Shown here: positions 46,001-57,474 of the stretch, one piece after another
How the letters are laid out: each line of letters starts with the position of its first letter
How positions within the stretch are numbered: position 1 is the first letter of the stretch
From: Gnetum montanum
Lineage: Eukaryota > Streptophyta > Gnetopsida > Gnetales > Gnetaceae
DNA length: 64,000 nt
Assembly (NCBI GenBank): GCA_015680685.1
Contig: MNCI01010715.1
Location: 165,632-229,631, forward strand
Direction: 5' to 3'
Program-made: the position numbers and the translations under genes
The notes under the pieces: model-generated
The model's input: the letters and a program-made list of their open reading frames with translations, nothing else
Database searches by the model: none
Told to the model about the DNA's origin: nothing

Positions 46001-48077
46001 TAGAGTGTGGTCATTTACCATCAATAAATGGCGTAGGTGGGATAGGTGCAAGATCAATTCTTTGAGGGAAAATTGGCCCATTAGAAGACCAATCCTCATG
46101 TAACTAACCACGAACTTGGCAACACTCAAAGGCTCTTGAAAACTGCATATGGTAGCCAACAATAGCCACCTTTGTCTGGTCCAGTACCATGGCACAAAAA
46201 ATGGGGCCTGCCATGAATGTCTCTAGCGCTATGCATGCTAAGGCAAGCCCACCATCATCATCGCACATCCCATGTTCATCAAAGTGGGGCCTGCATAGGA
46301 AAACAACATTTACATTTAGATGATGATATAAAATTTAAAAGGGAATAAAAAATTAAGGTAAGGCACAAAGGAGCATACCTGTCCACTCTATATACTGTCC
46401 CAGGTGGGTTCTAGAATAGAGTGTGCACACATAAGGCTAAGAAAAGTGTGTTGCTGCTGTTGTAATGAATACAAGTAAGCAACTCCCACACACGAGTCAA
46501 GGGATGAGTAGATCTAGGACCCTCAGCAGGGCCTCCCTCAACCCTAAAAAGTCCCTCATCGATATCAGTGATAAAGGCAAGCATGCCTTGTGTGAACCTG
46601 GGTAGTACTGTCTCAATGATATCACGAGCCAACTATTCACTCACATGAGACCATATAACCACACTAAAATTTTGCAAGATGAATGACAAAAACAAACTGA
46701 CACCGGGGTGGAACCATATCACATGGGGCCCAATGCATATGTCATAGGGAGGTGTATCCAGTCCAAAGGGGCCAAACCAAGAGAGTACACCAACAAGCTC
46801 AACTACGAGAAGAGAAGGTTTGGGTCCCCTGCATACAGCCAAAAACATTAAGTAAGTGAAGAAACTAAATGCTAACAACAGGCCAAAATCACATAAACAA
46901 ATACCTTAAATGCATAGCTTCACCCCATGAGACAAGGACACCAATATCTATTTAGTATATTTGACACTCACTAGGGTACATTGAAATCCATTTCACAATA
47001 AATCCACACAAATGTATAGAACATAAACATTCACGGAAGTAAGGTTTAAATAATTCATCTTAGGAAAACAATAAACAGTATAAACATGAAACTAGCAAGT
47101 AATGGGCATACCAGCAAACAACGCACGTCTTCACATTTTATCTCACACTGGGCATCTTTGGCAGCTTACGCTGGGAACTGCCCTAGCATCAAACTCACAC
47201 TAGGTTCCTACATTTCAGTTCACGCTAAAACCTACAAAATTATGTTGGGAACCTACAACTTGCCCTGGAATCCTGCAGCTCACATTGCCTAGAAAATCCT
47301 ATGCTTACGTTACCTGAGACCTTGGTGGTCATGCTGAAAACTCCCCTTTCCCCTGTAATGCCACTCATGCTGATGTTCAGCCACGCTTATGCTGGGGCCT
47401 ATTTCCACAACTCAAGCTATAGTTGCCAAGTGGCTCACGCTGGGACTATCCCAACAAAAACATGCCATCTCTCCCCAGCACTCACGCTAGTTTCCTACAT
47501 TCCAGCTCATGTTGGGAACCTAGAGCTCACGCTGCAAAGAAGGCTGAAAAACCCTGCAACCCAGGAAGCCCCAAAAGCCTGGAAACCCAACTCACACTGC
47601 CAAGAAGGCTAAAAAACCCTATGGCCTAGGAAGCCCCAAAAGCCTGAAAACCCAACCCACGCTGCTAGGAAGCTCTAAAAGCTCACACTGTCCAAGATAT
47701 TCCTGGCACTCACAACGTGCTCGCCCCAAAATGAAAAAATGCAAAATGAAACAAAATCTAACTTGCACTCACGCCTTGCACACACACCCTGGGCACTCAC
47801 ACTAACGCTGACGCCATGAAAATTAAGAACAATGAGTCACAAATCCCTGAAACAACCCCAAAATTGCAGCCATAAAATTCTGCCCTAGGTAACGCTGTCT
47901 ACAAATGCTGGAGAAAATCAAAAGAAAGCAAATCTACTTGTGAAGGGCCCCATCCCACGTTGGAATCCTAGCTTGGGGGAGACACTAGAGAAGCTCTTCA
48001 CTCTCATCCATAAATGCTAGATCTACCTACCTCTTCCCTTTGTCTCAACTTGCCTTTCCTCTACCCTTGTCCTTCAT
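43094..48077 (-). pseudogene. Antisense spliced gene of element D (eight candidate exons)
   Basis: Minus-strand model, GT-AG judged by eye: exon 1 48077-48031 (weak), 2 46828-46379, 3 46290-46019, 4 45925-44879, 5 about 44779-44485, 6 44406-44213, 7 44098-43320, 8 43174-43094 (stop TGA). The exon 2/3 and 6/7 junctions match element C in position and phase. Conserved text: exon 2 FILQNFSVVIWSHV (C: FLLQCFSVIVWSHL); exon 4 VIEMITIVDSF, STRVQGVKV, RRFAEFLVVYDYN, DPLEDIEES; exon 6 KKDFVKGIINDV. Exon 7 has a coiled coil (LKEALAKEREEKRDLQSYY) and exon 8 an acidic tail (ADDEEDLRD). Roughly a dozen stops make this copy dead. It lies entirely between protease and RT of the sense strand. The family is not recognised; a role as element-encoded regulator is inference. 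Confidence 0.62.
46829..48030 (-). repeat. Intron 1 of D's antisense gene, rich in CACGCT/AGCGTG words
   Basis: Between 47100 and 47830 there are about 16 copies or near copies of CTCACGCTG (plus strand), often followed by GGAACC or GGGA. It separates the weak exon 1 from exon 2. Intron 1 of the C gene is likewise filled with C's own word. Confidence 0.65.
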
Positions 48078-48094
48078 GGTCGCCTTGCTCACTC

Positions 48095-48205
48095 TGACGC
48101 TGACATTGTAGCTCACGCTGCACTCTTAGCTCACGCTACAGTCCAAGAACTCATGCTAGCACAAAACCCCCTTCCTTCACTTCAAAACCCCCTTTTAAAC
48201 CCAAA
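48095..48205 (-). promoter_or_regulatory. Candidate promoter/leader of D's antisense gene
   Basis: On the minus strand a TATA-like TTTAAAAGG lies at about 48199-48191. Downstream, before the candidate ATG at 48077, come three copies of the AGCGTGAGC-type word (about 48115-48155). It is weaker than the TATA box of the C copy. Confidence 0.35.
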
Positions 48206-48669
48206 ACATTCTATTTTATTTTCTCTTATTTTATTTATTTAAACTTACCATGTCTAAATTTTGTTTTCATTTATGTCATCTTTATTTTATGTTGGCCTAC
48301 TTTATTCCAACCTCTGGAGATGAGGCCAAATTTCTTTATAGGAAGAGATGAAAATTTAAAATCAACAAAAAAAATATATACATACATATATAAACATTTC
48401 AAAAATTCATAAAATTCTAAAGTCTCATAAACTTATCACTCGCACAAAATTTAAAAATCAGAAATGCTCTATGCACTCCGTCCAAATGACAAGTCAACAT
48501 GAATATTATCTGGCCTGATACGACCTAAAACTACCATGACTACTATTGCATCTCCCAATTTTGTCAGTACATAGTTTGATTACCCTATGTTCATTTACAT
48601 TTAGTAACTCTTTCGTCAAGGGGATGTCTCTTACTTCGCTCCCAGTTTAAAATTGGCAGGAGCAAGGAC
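48206..48669 (+). other. Noncoding gap before D's pol
   Basis: AT-rich; a short 'gatacgacctaaaactacc' copy near 48518-48536 belongs to the TTAAACT-type repeats. No gene seen. Confidence 0.5.
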
Positions 48670-49601
48670 ATGGCCACCAAGAATATCCTTTTAACATTGT
48701 CTCTCAGTGGACCATATGGGGAGCTAAAAAGAGCAATCAACCTAGAATCCTTGGATCTAGACCCATCCACTTATACGAGTTTAATAGCCTCCACTCAGGA
48801 AACTTCAGACTGGCCTAAAAATGTAACTAAAACTTTGGATCTAGAAGCCGATAATATCACTGAAGATCCCCTTGTTGAAGTCCCCATTACTACATTCAAT
48901 GGCGAAGCTAGAACATTGAAATTAAGTGCCCTACTAGACTCGGAACTTGTCAATGACATCACTCAAGTACTGAAAGACAACATAAAAACATTTGCATGGT
49001 CATATACTAACATACCAGGATTAGACCCCCAAATCGTCCAACACAACATCATTCTTAATGAAAAAATTAAACCGGTAAAACAAAAAGCATGAAAGGTTAC
49101 ACCCGAGGTGGCGTTAGCAATTCGTACTGAAATCACAAAGCTCTACCAAGCTGGTTTCATCCGGGCTATTAACTACTTCGATTGGGTATCAAACATTGTT
49201 GTAGTCCCTAAGAAGAATGGTAGTATATGCATATTCATTGACTTCCATGATCTCAACATAGCCACTATAAAGGATGATTTCCCATTACCTAGCATCGATC
49301 AACTTATTGNACCGAACAACATGTAAAAGATCTAGACCTAGTGCTTAAACGTTGTCTCAAATATGACCTTAGACTCAATCCAAAGAAGTGTGTCTTTGGT
49401 GTCAAAATGGGCAAGATGCTTAGTTTCATAGTCTCTAAAATAGGAATATGGGTAGACCCTGATAAGGTTAAGGCAATAACTAACATCCAACCATCAAAGA
49501 ACTTTACAGAGCTACGTGGCCTCCAAGGTAGACTGCAGTTCATAAGATGCTTTATCAAAAGGTTGACAGATAAGTTGAGACCTATGCAGCACTTATTATG
49601 A
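48670..49601 (+). pseudogene. Element D reverse transcriptase, palm domain missing
   Basis: ATG 48670 opens a pol ORF whose N-terminus (LSLSGPYGELKRAINL) is matched by element C at 57475. RT fingers: NIKTFAWSYTNIPGLDP, LYQAGFIRAINYFDWVSNIVVVPKKNG, FIDFHDLN, KDDFPLPSIDQLI. At the single N (49310) the text jumps to the far side of the palm (LVLKRCLKYDLRLNPKKCVFGV). About 252 bases that element C has, including the Y-x-DD block, are missing. The thumb continues to 49601 (VDPDKVKAI, LRGLQGRLQFIRCFI). There is a stop at 49090-49092. Whether the gap is biological or an assembly join cannot be told from this sequence. Confidence 0.82.
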
Positions 49602-50500
49602 AAAAATGTGCATTTCCAATGGACTCAACAATGTCAGGTTGCATTCAAGAACATAAAATAAGCGCTAACCAGAAAGCGATAAATCCTTTTACATATACCT
49701 TGCAACTTCTGATTCTTCCACTGCATTGATGTTTTGTCAAAAATGTCAAGATGGATTCAAGATCCCGGTATATTACCTAAGTCATGCTTTAATTTCCTAT
49801 GAACAACGATACAATGACATGGAGAAATCACGCCTTGCCCTCATTTTCGCCTTGAAGAAATGGTAGCATTATCTCTTCCACAATCAAGTTTACATCATTT
49901 GCAAGACTAATGTACTCCGCGCTATCACCAACAACATCTACAAGTTGAGTAGGATAGCTAGGTGGAAAGTAATGATCACAAAGTTTGACTTACACTATGT
50001 TGCTTAATCTTCCACAAAAGGTCAAGCAATAGTCACACAATTAACCGCCTCGCCAACACATGATCAAGCAATGATAAACCCTGAATTCCCTGACGAGAAT
50101 GTTAATAGTATAGACACTGTACTTGACAACTACAAGGCAATCCTCTATTTCTATGGAGCCTCAACCTCCCAAGGAGGAAGTGCTACGGCCATTCTAACAT
50201 ACCCCTCTGGAGAAATCCTACCCTTTGCCTACCAATTAACCTTTCCCTGTACCAATAATGTGGCAAAATACGAAGGTCTTCTTAGAGGTCTTCAAGCAAC
50301 GTTGACCTTGGGAATCTCACGTCTTGTAGTTCGAGGTGATTCACAGCTAGTCATTAATCAAGTCACTAAGGTTTACGCATGTAAGGCTCTCCATTTACAA
50401 TCGTATTGTGATTTGACCAAACATCTGTTGAGGCAACTAGTAGAAACAGATATATAGCATGTCCCTAGAAGCGAAAACACCATCACCGATGCACTTGCTA
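49602..50500 (+). pseudogene. Element D RNase H and archaeal-type RNase H
   Basis: Classical RNase H (49602-50030) is frameshifted but readable: CQDGFKIPVYYLSHALISYEQRYNDMEK and ALIFALKKW. A second, archaeal-type RNase H follows in an open stretch 50071-50457: ILYFYGASTSQGGSATAIL, then NNVAKYEGLLRGLQATLTLGI, and VVRGDSQLVINQV. The tandem pair is the defining feature of the Tat lineage. The first catalytic Asp of the second domain is Tyr (YFYGAS where FDGAS is usual) and the conserved Glu region reads AKYEG. The domain then runs into the tether HVPRSENTITDALATLAL before integrase. Confidence 0.82.
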
Positions 50501-51870
50501 CATTAGCCTTAAACATGACACCCAAAATGTTCCATGCGTTGCCTAGCTCTATAAAAAGTTATGCTGAACTTATAATTAACACTCTTGACGAAATGCCTAT
50601 AGCATCCATTAGTACAACACACATAATAGAATGGTACGATGACATCAAAGAATACCTTCCAAGAGGCAAGCCTTCACAAAATTTGACAAACACTCAAAAG
50701 GATGTTGTACAAAAACACTCTCAGCAATATGTGTTAATAGGGGACACCTTGTGTCGCAACTCCTACGAAGGCATTCTGCTGATGTGCGTTAGTAGCATCG
50801 ATGGTCAAAAAATTGTAGAACAAGTCCACGAAGGACTTTGTGGAGGGCACATTGCACCCAAGGAAATGGCAACAAAGATTAGGCGCTTAGGCTACTACTG
50901 GCCACACATGGAGTACGATTGCATCTGCAAGGTCAGCACATGTGATATTTTCCAAAAGCATGGTAATCTAATACACGTGCCACCTAACAAATTGCACACA
51001 ACACAAATCACATGGCCATTTCAAAAATGGGGATTAGACTTAATTGGACCGATAATGCCATCATCCTCTACGGGACATAGCTTTATTATTACTACAATTG
51101 AATACTTCACAAAATGGGTAGAAGCTATTCCCCTTAGGAAGACCACTTTAAAACACATTTTCACTTTCATAATAGAAAATATCGTGACCCATTTTGGTAT
51201 TTCAATGACCATCGTTACTGACAATGGGCCACATTTCAATAGTGCAGATACTAAAAGCTTCTGTGAAAGCCTAGCTATTAAACATGCATTTTCATCACCT
51301 TACTACCCATAGAGCAATGGTCAAGCAAAGGCTACAAACAAAACTGTCATCATGGTGCTCAAAAAGATGCTAAGTCAAAGCAAGAAATGATGGCATGAAC
51401 AATTAGTCTGTGCATTGTGGGCATACAAAACGACACATCGAACATCTACAGGTAAAACTCCATATAGTCTTGTGTACAGATTTGAAGCTATTTTACCTTT
51501 AGAGTTACAGGTTCCCTCATTGTGGATAGCTCTCTTAGGCCTCCTCAATGAAAATCAAAACAATAAACTACACATGGCTGACCTTAACTCGATGGAGGAA
51601 GAACATGTGCGAACACTTGATCAAATCGAGTGGTACTAGAAATAATAACGGCAATGACACAAACACGATTTGCACTAGCACCTAATCAAGGAAGGAGACT
51701 TAGTCCTTAAAGCTGCCCGTGAACATCCAGACAAATTCTTAGCCAATTGGGAAGGGCCTTACTTAGTCACCAAAGCATACAATAATGGAGCATTCAAACT
51801 TGCTGACATGGATGGGAACAAGTTTGCTAATCCTACAAATCACCTATACCTGAAACGGTACTATGTCTAA
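50501..51870 (+). pseudogene. Element D integrase
   Basis: Zinc-binding part: HEGLCGGHI (50827 on) and CKVSTCDIFQKH, where the CxxC is CDIF, so the last Cys is lost. Core: WGLDLIGPI for the first Asp, KWVEAIPLRKTT, and VTDNGPHF for the second Asp. The Glu position reads NGQAKATNK (about 51317-51343), so it is Lys. The open frame 50515-51312 is followed by a stop in YYP(stop)SNGQ. The C-terminal module ends KFLANWEGPYLVTKAYNNGAFKL...YLKRYYV with the stop at 51868-51870. This matches the 'WEGPY.I....GAY.L...G' end typical of Tat integrases. Confidence 0.83.
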
Positions 51871-51884
51871 TGAACTTGAGGTAT

Positions 51885-52265
51885 GTAACAATCCTAGCAT
51901 CATGACTTAAAACTGATACCACAGAATAGTCCTGGCATCATGACTTAAAACTGATACCACAAAATGGTCCTGAGGCTATGACTTGAAACAAGCACCATAG
52001 AAATGTCCTGAAGTCATGACAATAAAATGACACCACAGAGCTCCATTCGGTATGACGCTAAACTGCCACATCTATCTGCCATGACGTGAAACTAGCATCG
52101 AAAGTCCACTAAGACTATAAACTGGTTTGCCTCTTCATAGTCTGCTACAACTATAAACTAGCAATGCACCATCTGCTACGACACTAAACTGGCACTGTCC
52201 AAAGGGTTATGATGTGAAACTAACCTGCAATAGTCCGCTAAGACTATAAACTGGCGACATCATCA
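51885..52265. repeat. TTAAACT-type array after D's integrase
   Basis: About 11 imperfect copies of a 30-45 base unit around 'TATGACNTTAAACTRGCA' (forms such as gactataaactggc, gacactaaactggc, gacgtgaaactagc). Confidence 0.8.
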
Positions 52266-53431
52266 ATGACCAAGCAAAAACTTGAAAAGATGTATTACTA
52301 CAATTAGCCGTACCTCTTCCACAAGGACTTGCTACATAATTTGTCTCATGGGCCTTGATGAAGCTGATGCTATTCATGATTCTATTTGCTTTGAAATTGC
52401 ACTTGGTGGCTCATCTCCTTGTTCATCTCCTTGTTTAAAGTGCCTAGTTAACCGATCCATTTGTGGCTTTCTTGTCTTCTTAGAGTTGTGTTTGCAAGAT
52501 GACATGCCTGAGACGTTCGCGCATAGATGCACTTCATCATGATGACAAGGTATCACATTCTTCCTGACGCACATAACTGGGCTAATCAATTCATTCATAA
52601 GTAAATTCCCAACTCCTGACACATTCCCTATTTCCCATCATGTTCCCCTTATCCTATACAATTACATTCTCTACTCACCTCAAAGCTCTTGATACACTGT
52701 TGCACACTGTGACTCTTTGAGCAGTTGCAACGCAAAACACGGTATACATGATACATAATACAAAATGCAATCGCTTGAACATAAGCAAAACACTAAAAGC
52801 AAGCTCTTTCAAAAGGACCCAAAAGAAGAAAAGAAAAACAGAAAAGAAGAAACAAACAAAGAGAAAAAGAGCAAAAGGATCAAAGAGCAAAATGCATAGA
52901 AAAGGTCTTCATAACCCCATTGACATCATAAACCAAAGACTATTGGCTATTCTCATACAAGCCCCAAGAAAGAAGGCAATTGTCTTGGAAAACAATTACA
53001 CTCGTATCTCAAAGAGATCATGTTACACATCATCGCGTGGCTTTGGCTATTTATAATAGGCCCCGGAAACACTCTATAAGAGTCCCATTTCTCCAAAGAA
53101 CGCACCTCCTATGTCTTGGCTCCGAGTCTACTAAACACTGGCTATTAACAATGACCAAAGATATAGCTCATTCGTGTGAGAGCATTCCTCTCCTAGAACT
53201 CCGACAACAATTATAACCCTTGATCAAATCCTGGCTTCCCCTAGTTACAACCAATCCCCCCTGCATCTTGAATTACATTCCCTCAATCCCATGTACTTTT
53301 GAAAATGGTGTGATGACACCCAGCCAAGGGCCAACAGATAATGCTTGGTGCTTGGTTGTTCATGGTGTTTTGCACTTCTTTGTCGACGCCTCTCGGGTGG
53401 ATTTCTCCAGACGTCAACAAAGAGGGGCCAA
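52266..53431 (+). other. 3' untranslated region and polypurine tract of element D
   Basis: No gene seen. 52430-52550 resembles C at 61930-62030 ('ggctttcttgtcttcttagag...gtttgcaag'). The purine-rich AACAAAGAGGGGCCAA at 53416-53431 directly precedes the 3' LTR and is the polypurine tract. Confidence 0.65.
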
Positions 53432-55080
53432 TGAAACACCACTAATTTTGGCCTAACACTTTGAAATGAGAACAACTCAAGCCCTTTCGAAGTTTCGGGA
53501 AGCAAAATTTGACTAAGACATGGAACTCATGCTCAACTTGCTCACGATGTCAAGCTAGCTTGCCCTCAGCATGAGTAACTCCAATAGCTTTAAAATCAAG
53601 TCAAAATGATCCAAATCTGAGGATGTAAGCCATCCTCAAGGGCCACTAATGACCACTCCAAGTTTCAACCTTCAAGAATTCAAATTTGGAGACAGATTGT
53701 TCACATTTTCACACTCACGTTGAGGTCACGCTACAGCATGAGTGCAACATGAGTAACTTTCAGAGTCCAAAACTAAGTTAAAATGATCTGATTTCCAAGG
53801 TGCAAGTCATCCTCAGGGTTCATTGTTGACAACTTCAGACTTCAACCTCCAGAATTCCAAATTTTAGGTCCAAAAAATTGCAGGTTTTTGCAGGTCACGC
53901 TGTGGTCACGCTACACTCATGCTAGAAATGTGAGTCCAGCGTGAGTTGCCAAAAGTGGTTCAAAACAGGGTACATCAAGCTCAATTCTTGATTTTCAGAT
54001 CATTCCTAAGGTCAACCACACAATCAAACAGCATTTGCAATCAAGAAATAGGCTTCAAAATCAAAATTTGGTGGAAGATACATCATTTTTGCTCACTCCC
54101 ACTGAGGTCACGTTGCCAAGACAAAATCAACTCACGTTGGAAGTCCTGATTAAATAAAGACACCTTAAACAGCCACAAAGCTGCTGAAATCGACATCTTG
54201 CAACAGTCGATTCAGAGATCGAGAAGATTCAAACGAGCTGGAGTCAATTTCTCTTATTGTACATTATCATTCTCATTGTCAATTTTCATCATTTGTGAGC
54301 TTGTTAAGCTCTTACGCTCCAAAATTTCATGTGCTTCCATGAGCATAAGCTAGCTTGAGTAAGTTAACACATGCTGTAAGATACAATGCACCTAGTCAAA
54401 ACGTGGCTTGCCCGTGCATGTCCAACTCATATACAACTGTCCATTGGACACGTGTCACACGATCCATTTTCCTCTCATCTCTCAGCCATTGATTCCATCC
54501 ATGAATTCCATGCTCGAACCTAGCCAAACCTTATAAATACCCTGTCAATTCACATAAATAGGGTGGGCAATTTTGGAGGTTGATGGCTCAAGAAGCACTA
54601 ACCAGCGACTTTGGACGCTCAAACACACTGAACTCTTTGTATCCAAGCACTTCCAAAACACATCACCCCAAGGCTTGGTGCTTAACTTGTCATCTACACG
54701 TGCAACTACGCTTTGACCAGTGCACATCCTTTCTAAACAATACAATACAATTCATTTTGCCAGTCGTTATATTATTTACTTTATTTTACATTCAGTTTAC
54801 ATTTTATTCGCAATACTATTCTGTATATGCTCTATTTGCAATTCATACATTTCTATTCATGTTTCATACATCATTAATTACAACAACCCTAGCGTAAGCC
54901 ATAGTTTACGCTCGGGGAAGTCCTTGGTTGATTTTCGTGCAGACCATCTAAGGCACTCTGCCTTCGTTTCCTTTTTCCAGCTTGCCCTAGGGCGAAGGCA
55001 GGGTTAGCTGTGTCTGCCCAAGGATCATTCGATGTCTTTTTTTCCCTTCGAGCCTTACATCAATGATTAAGGTCAGTACA
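53432..55080 (+). repeat. 3' LTR of element D (1649 bp)
   Basis: It starts TGAAACACC and ends ...GGTCAGTACA. It aligns with 36692-38385 throughout. TATA box ttataaatac at 54531. A few CACGCT words have decayed or been deleted compared with the 5' LTR (for example 54090-54135). Confidence 0.83.
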
Positions 55081-55085
55081 GGAAG
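55081..55085. repeat. Right target site duplication of element D (GGAAG)
   Basis: Partner of AGAAG at 36687-36691. Confidence 0.65.
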
Positions 55086-56580
55086 ATCAACCAAGACATC
55101 TTCAATAACAATCGGTTTAAAGGGTGTCCATCCCTCATCCAACCAACCAGACTCCTTGCATCTGTCGTAGAGTTTGGAATAACGGGTTGGGTAGGTTTTG
55201 TACTCACCCCCACATTGGCCTGTCACACCTGCATGCATATTCTCAGTGGAAGAAAACTCCCACAGCACCATCTGTGCTAAGGTCAATAGATCCGTATCGC
55301 CGTGAAACCCATTCTTGTTGATGAAAAACCTGGAAACAAAACACAATGTTAACTTTTGGCTAGTGTAGAAAGCATTGCATAGCGTAGCAGACCATGGCTA
55401 CAAAACTCACCTGCCAACACTGTAAATGGTTCCTGTGGGTTTTGGAAGCACGTTCCCATGTGATGCACAATGAACAAACTGTTGTAGGGATGGTAGCAAT
55501 TATACTTGGGCATCTTCCAAATCCAAGCTAAATGCTTCAAATTTTTGAGGTGCTGACTGGATCCTTCTCCCTACCTTTTGCTGATTCCTCCATTTGTCAA
55601 AAATCTAAGAATACCCCGATTTCCCCCAGGCAACAGGATTTCTGTTATGATGGACGCTACCTCCTCCACCAGGTGTGACCAAACAATCACACTGAAGCAT
55701 TGGAGAAGAAATTGCAAAAACTCCTGTGCTCCCTCCCAGAACCAGACTGCCTATTTCCCCACACGTGCCTAGGGTGGAGGAACATTGGCCACTTGTTCGC
55801 TCACGCAGCATAAGACCCCCACGATTTCTAGGATGATCAAGATTGACCTTAGCGCTACCTTGCACAACACAATAGCAAATGTCAACGACATGTTCGACTG
55901 AAATTCAAACATAACATAGCAAAACTAGCATTTCAGCAGATAGCGTAGCCCGATTCTCTTCATGCACATAGCATAGCAAAAATACAAAGGCAATAGCATA
56001 GCAAGATCAGCTTAGCATAGCAACAATAAACCTAAAAACGAAGCTTTAAACAAAGAAGAGTTCAATATGTCGCATCCATTCAAAAAATTTGCCTAACAAA
56101 GCGATTAGCATCACGCCGTGACAGAACACGTGTTACACTATCACATCATGCACATGGCCAAACCCTCTTGAGGATTATACGCTACGCTATTTGCATGCCA
56201 AGTGGCTCAAATCGTCCAAGCCTCTGTGGCAGTAACAACCGCAGTGATGGCAATCTAGGCGACCTTGCATACAACCTTAGCGTACCATCCATACGCCCGT
56301 CGTGGCCAAAATGGCAATAGCGATGGCGTAAGGGCCAAAACAATGACAACACAATGATAGAAAAACAAAAATAGCTAAACAAAATCACAGAAAAAAAACA
56401 AGAAAAGCAAGAACAAATAATAGAGGCATAAAAAAACATAGGAAGCATAACAGCCTACCGGGTTAACAATGTCTCCTCACACACCACAACGTGCACCTGC
56501 GACACATGCCCTAAGGTTTCTTTCACTTCATCGACCTTGGCAAGTGCCAGGTGTTTGCGTTCTTTCCTGAGAGCCATCAT
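55081..56580 (-). pseudogene. Antisense gene of element C, exons 1 to 3
   Basis: Minus strand. Exon 1 56580-56459 opens MMALRKERKHLALAKVDEV and ends at donor CCG|GTAGGC. Intron 1 (56458-55859) is full of TACGCTA-type words. Exon 2 55858-55411 carries FLLQCFSVIVWSHL and TEILLPGG. It ends at donor GCAG|GTGAGT. Intron 2 (55410-55330, 81 bases) ends TTTGTTTCCAG. Exon 3 starts at 55329 (FFINKNGFHGDTDLLTL) and is cut at 55081 by element D; its end is at 36661. The exon 2/3 junction splits an Arg codon AG|G exactly as in element D. A stop or two and a frame change lie in exon 2. Product unknown. Confidence 0.62.
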
Positions 56581-56711
56581 CTCTCTTGCCGACTCTTTCC
56601 TCGTTGCTATGTCGAACCACCTTACTCTCTATTGGCAAAATCGCTCTATGCTCCAAATGTGGGCTCTGCACTATTAAGGCGAAAATGATGAGTTTACCAA
56701 GGGTTAATCCC

Positions 56712-56719
56712 TATTTATA
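56712..56719 (-). promoter_or_regulatory. TATA box of C's antisense gene
   Basis: On the minus strand the sequence reads GCTATAAATAGGG, a textbook plant TATA box, about 130 bases before ATG 56580. About 65 bases further upstream is ATGCTACGCTGCATG (about 56781-56795), a copy of C's own palindromic word. Transcription would start near 56685 on the minus strand. Confidence 0.6.
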
Positions 56720-56899
56720 GCTACAATGGTGAAAAGGAAACTTCTCATTTTCTCTCTCCATTTAATGCAAAGTATTTCATGCAGCGTAGCATGCCCACCA
56801 CGACATTATAGCATTGTTCACATTAATACAAGTGGGCCTAGGCAAAAAGCCTTGACACGCTTCAAACTAGCCATTTGCCCTTACAAAAATATCTTGCAT

Positions 56900-57345
56900 T
56901 TTAGGTGATTTGAAAAGACCTTAAACTAGCAATCCTAACGCATAGTTTCGATCTAGTTAGTGGTCCGCAAACACCTTAAAATAGCAATTTTGACCTTTTA
57001 CTCATTGGCAATCCACAATGACATTAAACTAGCAGTTTTGCATTTTTACATCAGTAGTTTTGCATTTTTACATTAGTAGCTTTCTGTTCTTTATACTAAT
57101 AGTTTTTCATCTTTACATCTAGGCGGTCCGGAAAGACCTTAAACTAGCACCTTCCAAATTTCACATTCTGGCAGTCCGCAATGACCTTAAACTAATACTC
57201 TAACTTATTGGCAATTTGCAAAGATGTTAAACTAGCAGCTTTTGCATCTTTATATTAGTAGTTTTGCAATTTTACATTAGCAGTTTTGCATTTTTATTTC
57301 CAAGCGGTCTGCCATCACCTTAAACTGGCAAATCTCAAGCTTTCT
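56900..57345. repeat. TTAAACT-type array before C's pol
   Basis: About eight imperfect copies around CNGCAATGACCTTAAACTAGCA, mixed with 'agtagttttgcatttttacat' repeats. It lies between the antisense promoter and the pol start. Confidence 0.8.
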
Positions 57346-57474
57346 ATCATATTTTTCCATTTATCTCTATTGCTCATATTTCATTGCTACTTTGCAAATT
57401 TTCACTATGTACAGTTACTACAAACAGGTACCTCTTGACTAGACTTTCATCTCATTTTGGCAAGTTAAGCAAGA

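Larger units (their letters stand above)
36692..55080 (+). mobile_element. Element D: complete Tat-lineage LTR retrotransposon (18.4 kb)
   Basis: LTRs lie at 36692-38385 and 53432-55080. The primer site is at 38391, the polypurine tract at about 53416-53431, and a target duplication AGAAG/GGAAG flanks it. It carries gag-protease, an antisense gene, RT, RNase H, archaeal RNase H and integrase. It is inserted inside exon 3 of the antisense gene of element C, so it is younger than C. The size fits the giant Tat/Ogre class. All genes carry stops, and the RT palm is missing at a single N (49310). Confidence 0.85.

Noticed and set aside
52748-53056. Lys-rich open stretch in D's 3' untranslated region as a nuclear protein
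   Set aside because: Composition reflects an A-rich tract; no counterpart in element C.
56182-56448. Hydrophobic minus-strand open stretch as a membrane protein
   Set aside because: It lies inside intron 1 of the C antisense gene. The hydrophobic text comes from pyrimidine-rich intron sequence and does not occur in D.
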